A stretch of 8,524 bases of DNA from Paratissierella sp033809995 (GTDB lineage Bacteria; Bacillota; Clostridia; Tissierellales; Tissierellaceae). Positions 6,302-8,524 of this stretch are shown in pieces (position 1 is the stretch's first letter; every line of letters begins with the position of its first letter). The DNA is taken from NCBI GenBank assembly GCA_033809995.1, contig JAPXKQ010000098.1, forward strand, positions 1 to 8,524. Reading direction: 5' to 3'. Both the position numbers and the translations under genes were made by a program. Under the pieces are notes generated by a model, which made no database searches, was not told the DNA's origin, and saw nothing but the letters and a program-made list of their open reading frames with translations.

Positions 6302-7054
6302 CTATTTTTTCCTACCTTTAAGAGCTCCAACTACACTCGTAACAATTATTATGGCTATTATGGTTTCTGGAATCCCATTTGTTAACCCAATTCCAAATAT
6401 GATATTTCGGGCCATGTTTGCATCTTGCCCTAATGCTTCTACAAATCTTTGTGCGTAGAAGAAATAAATCATAGAAAGAACTCCTAGAGTATTTGTTAAG
6501 GTTCCAATAATTGTTGAAATAATTATGTCTAATGATTTATCTTTAATTTTCACAGTAGTAAAATAAGCTAAAATTATGGTTAAAAGAAGAAGTCCTATAT
6601 TCATCAATAATAAGTAAAGATTTGTTGACTCCGTGATATTCTTGTATATCCCATATGCTAAATAGAATATTATTAAAGTCCAAAGTAAATATAGTATTCC
6701 AATAGTTTTTTTATTTCCCAATTTTTTTAATGCATTATAAGAATAGTAGGTAAATACACCTATCAAAATTCTTGGAAGCACTGAAACTAAAGGATTATAA
6801 AAAACAAATGATATAGGTGTAGGATTTGTAATGGCTTGAAAAATACTAAATAAACCAAAAATAAGCCCTACAAAACCTCCTACAATAGGACCTTCCATAA
6901 TTGCTCCAATAATTACTGGAATATGCATTATAGTTGCTCTAGTTGGTCCAATAGGAATAAATCCCAAAGGTGTCATACCTAATACAGCTGATATAGCTCC
7001 TAGGACACCTATGATTGCCAATTTTCTCACGTCAAATTTACTATTTCTATTCAT
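6302..7054 (-). CDS. panT: ECF transporter S component, probable pantothenate (PanT)
   Basis: A 250-residue integral membrane protein, the substrate-binding subunit of an energy-coupling-factor vitamin importer. It would use the shared EcfA/A'/T module encoded elsewhere. The N-terminal helix DVRKLAIIGVLGAISAVLG carries the small-residue face typical of S components. The family block IGPTRATIMHIPVIIGAI (35-52) and PRILIGVFTYY (94-104) are also present. About six to eight hydrophobic segments are visible. It is longer than the usual 170-200 residues because of an extra hydrophobic stretch at about 117-165. Pantothenate is inferred from the adjacent coaX and the pan-like leader hairpins. The start is the ATG at 7052-7054, behind GGAGGG; an upstream in-frame ATG at 7076-7078 lies inside a leader hairpin and is less likely. 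Confidence 0.9.
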   Translation of the reverse strand: MNRNSKFDVRKLAIIGVLGAISAVLGMTPLGFIPIGPTRATIMHIPVIIGAIMEGPIVGGFVGLIFGLFSIFQAITNPTPISFVFYNPLVSVLPRILIGVFTYYSYNALKKLGNKKTIGILYLLWTLIIFYLAYGIYKNITESTNLYLLLMNIGLLLLTIILAYFTTVKIKDKSLDIIISTIIGTLTNTLGVLSMIYFFYAQRFVEALGQDANMARNIIFGIGLTNGIPETIIAIIIVTSVVGALKGRKK

Positions 7055-7068
7055 ATTATCCCTCCGCT

Positions 7069-7141
7069 CTAGTTCCATATAGGATACCAGTCGATATTTT
7101 TTTGAAAATTTATAAATGTCCAGCTCATATAGATGCCAGCA
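7069..7141 (-). ncRNA. Tandem leader hairpins resembling the pan RNA motif
   Basis: Two similar hairpins lie in the leader of panT-coaX, 50 nt apart. Hairpin 1 (core 7120-7139) has arms CTGGC-A-TC and GA-GCTGG; hairpin 2 (7069-7090) has arms CTGGT-A-TCC and GGA-ACTAG. Both have the loop TATAT and a bulged A after the fifth base of the 5' arm. The arms differ but keep pairing (C-G versus T-A at the fifth pair, T-G versus T-A at the second, and an extra C-G in hairpin 2), which is covariation. Hairpin 1 can add TG/CA (7140-7141 with 7117-7118) past a second bulged A. Tandem hairpins with bulged adenosines ahead of pantothenate genes match my recollection of the pan motif, a candidate pantothenate-related cis-regulatory RNA. 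Hairpin 2 ends three bases before the panT Shine-Dalgarno sequence, so control of translation is plausible. The structure is seen; the family name is from memory. Confidence 0.7.
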
Positions 7142-7160
7142 AAGTAAAACTTTCCTATTT

Positions 7161-7189
7161 ATTATAATTGTAATTTTATATTAATACAA
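7161..7189 (-). promoter_or_regulatory. Promoter for the panT-coaX-dus block
   Basis: A perfect TATAAT -10 (complement at 7161-7166) lies 17 bp from TTGTAT (7184-7189), a half-matching -35. Transcription would start near 7154, just upstream of the tandem hairpins, giving a leader of about 100 nt. The -35 box overlaps the last codons of the peptidase gene, so panT can be expressed independently of it. I see no terminator between the two genes. Confidence 0.65.
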
Positions 7190-8143
7190 TAGATTTTTGT
7201 AGCTAATTAGGCTCTGGTAGCTTTCTGCACTTTTTATAGCATTTGTAATTGCCATAGACATGACTTCTGCACCTAAAGTTCCTATTAAATTAACATCAGA
7301 TTGAATTTTATTTGTCGCCATTGTAAAAATTGTATCTCCATCTAGCATTGTATGAATCGGGTTAATTGAACGAGCAAAGCCATTATGTGTCATTTGTGCT
7401 ACCTTGTTTCCTTCCGCCTTAGTAAGTATCGCATTTGTAGCTACAACTCCAATGGTAGTATTTCTCATAGGAAAATTTATATTTATATTTTCACCCTTCA
7501 TTATACTTACTGTATTTAATATTTTTTTGTTTTTGTAATCATATACTCCTGCTAATTGAACATTATTCTCATAGTCATAAACATCCCCAAAGCAATTTAC
7601 AGAAACAATAGCCCCTACAACTAACTCCCCTAATTTTATACTGGCACTACCTAATCCTGATTTCATTGCATACTCAGGTCCTAAAATTTTCCCTACAGTA
7701 GCCCCCATTCCGCATCCTATATTGCCTTGCCTATTTTCATCTGAGCTTGCTATACTTGCTGCATTGTACCCCATATTAAAATCTGGGCGTATTCTAAAGT
7801 CACCAATATTTAAATCAAATATAACAGCGGAAGCAACAATTGGAACTTTAGTTACTCCAACATCAAATCCTATATTGTTTTCTTCTAAATATTTCATAAC
7901 ACCCGAAGCTGCATCAAGTCCGAAGGCTGACCCTCCAGAAAGAACAACAGAGTGAACCTTATCCACCATTTTTTCAGCTTTAAATAAATCCGTTTCCCTG
8001 GTACCAGGAGCTGAGCCTCTTACATCCACGCCGCCTGTTGCACCTTCTTCGCATATGATAACAGTACAACCAGTCATGCCTTCTTTTGACTGCTCATGCC
8101 CTACTTTTATACCTTCCACATCGGTTATATATCCAGAATACAT
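7181..8143 (-). CDS. P1-family (DmpA/NylC-like) self-processing peptidase
   Basis: A 320-residue N-terminal-nucleophile hydrolase of peptidase family S58, which includes DmpA aminopeptidase, beta-aminopeptidase BapA and nylon oligomer hydrolase NylC. These precursors cut themselves to expose the catalytic residue. Here the cut should fall between N228 and T229 in MRNTTIGVVATNA, as in NylC (Asn-Thr), rather than Gly-Ser as in DmpA. Supporting residues are K152 in GATVGKILG, N183 in SVNCFGDV, and D268/D270 in LDGDTIFTMAT. The N-terminal signature ITDVEGIKVGHEQ and the glycine-rich VVLSGGSAFGLDA (66-78) are family hallmarks. There is no signal peptide, so it is cytoplasmic. AAGGAGGTG precedes the ATG by five bases. 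It sits directly before the pantothenate transporter gene; since relatives cleave beta-alanine peptides, a salvage link is conceivable. The physiological substrate is unknown. Confidence 0.92.
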   Translation of the reverse strand: MYSGYITDVEGIKVGHEQSKEGMTGCTVIICEEGATGGVDVRGSAPGTRETDLFKAEKMVDKVHSVVLSGGSAFGLDAASGVMKYLEENNIGFDVGVTKVPIVASAVIFDLNIGDFRIRPDFNMGYNAASIASSDENRQGNIGCGMGATVGKILGPEYAMKSGLGSASIKLGELVVGAIVSVNCFGDVYDYENNVQLAGVYDYKNKKILNTVSIMKGENININFPMRNTTIGVVATNAILTKAEGNKVAQMTHNGFARSINPIHTMLDGDTIFTMATNKIQSDVNLIGTLGAEVMSMAITNAIKSAESYQSLISYKNLLY

Positions 8144-8160
8144 AAAAACACCTCCTTTAT

Positions 8161-8332
8161 TAATTAAAAATTAAGAATTAAAAGTTAAAAGTTAAAAATC
8201 AAATTAAAAATAATAAAATAATAATATTATTCAATTTATTTATTACCCAATTCCAATAAAAAATGTTACCCGAAATCCAACAGAAATTTCGGGCAAACTA
8301 ATTCTTAATTTTTATTTTTTAATTTTTAATTA
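8161..8332. repeat. AT-rich MITE-like element with inverted ends
   Basis: A 172-bp non-coding stretch bounded by a perfect 14-bp terminal inverted repeat (8161-8174 TAATTAAAAATTAA; 8319-8332 its complement). A second nested 15-bp inverted pair (8166-8180 and 8299-8313) overlaps it. Inside are near-tandem units of the type TTAAAAG/TTAAAAATC (8171-8210), AT-only sequence, and a terminator hairpin. It holds no coding potential. It looks like a small non-autonomous mobile repeat or amplified intergenic repeat. I cannot identify a clear target-site duplication, and AT-rich sequence makes inverted repeats easier to find by chance. Confidence 0.45.
8258..8293 (-). terminator. Terminator after the decarboxylase beta subunit
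   Basis: CCCGAAAT (8269-8276) and ATTTCGGG (8286-8293) form a perfect 8-bp stem with a 9-base loop. On the minus strand the stem is followed, after four bases, by six U residues (complement of 8258-8263). It lies 43 bp past the stop of the upstream decarboxylase gene and is the most GC-rich part of the intergenic region. Confidence 0.75.
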
Positions 8333-8336
8333 TATT

Positions 8337-8524
8337 TTAACCTCCAAAGAAATTCAACAACAACCCTGCTGCTACTGCTGAGCCTATTACTCCTGCAACA
8401 TTGGGTCCCATTGCATGCATTAGTAAGAAGTTTCTTGGATTTGCTTCTTGTCCTACTTTTTGGCTTACTCTTGCTGCCATTGGTACTGCTGATACTCCTG
8501 CTGAACCTATCAGTGGGTTTACCT
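8337..8524 (-). CDS. Na+-translocating decarboxylase beta subunit, C-terminus (partial)
   Basis: The last 61 residues of an OadB/GcdB/MmdB-type membrane protein; the rest lies past position 8524. In-frame sequence begins with VNPLIGSAGVSAVPMAARVS (first full codon at 8520-8522), continues through FLLMHAMGPNVAGVIGSAV and ends LLLNFFGG before a TAA at 8337-8339. These blocks are highly conserved at the C-terminus of the beta subunits that couple decarboxylation of oxaloacetate, glutaconyl-CoA or methylmalonyl-CoA to Na+ export across the membrane. The fragment cannot tell which substrate the complex uses. Such pumps are typical of fermentative anaerobes. Confidence 0.95.
   Translation of the reverse strand, partial: VNPLIGSAGVSAVPMAARVSQKVGQEANPRNFLLMHAMGPNVAGVIGSAVAAGLLLNFFGG

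Noticed and set aside
7055..7078. ATG start for panT at 7078
   Set aside because: It lies in hairpin 2 of the leader, lacks a ribosome binding site, and the ATG at 7054 has GGAGGG directly upstream.
8144..8336. Short near-tandem units considered as a CRISPR array
   Set aside because: The units are 7-10 bases, AT-only and contiguous without spacers, so they are simple sequence repeats.

Overview
The window comes from an AT-rich, endospore-forming, anaerobic Firmicute, most likely a clostridial or Tissierellales-type organism. The evidence is the low-GC codon use, very strong AAGGAGG-type ribosome binding sites, a CotF-like spore-coat gene, a type III pantothenate kinase beside an ECF-transporter S component, and the end of a sodium-pumping decarboxylase beta subunit. 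This is inferred from gene content; I could not place the 16S fragment by alignment. Every gene I can support lies on the minus strand, so transcription runs from high to low coordinates.

Read in transcription order, the window opens with the C-terminus of a Na+-translocating decarboxylase beta subunit (8337-8524). A 172-bp AT-rich element with inverted ends follows (8161-8332) and carries a hairpin terminator. Next is a P1-family (DmpA/NylC-like) self-processing peptidase (7181-8143). A promoter overlapping the end of that gene starts a pantothenate block: a leader of about 100 nt with two tandem, covarying hairpins that resemble the 'pan' RNA motif, then panT (pantothenate ECF S component), coaX (pantothenate kinase), a dus tRNA-dihydrouridine synthase, and an unrecognised 303-residue protein. 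The last gene appears to start at a rare ATT codon behind a strong Shine-Dalgarno sequence.

A consensus promoter at 3499-3527 then drives greA and lysS. Their spacer holds two inverted repeats, and lysS ends in a strong terminator. A CotF-like ferritin-fold protein follows (725-1195). Finally an rRNA operon begins: three tandem promoters, one with phased A-tracts upstream, and a leader whose end can pair with the first bases of the 16S rRNA, of which the first ~356 nt are present.

Functionally, panT and coaX together import pantothenate and commit it to coenzyme A. The tandem hairpins probably sense pantothenate status. The remaining genes are translation and transcription housekeeping (dus, greA, lysS, 16S). 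The most interesting points are the tandem leader hairpins, the ATT-start unknown protein, and the 16S-leader inverted repeat.
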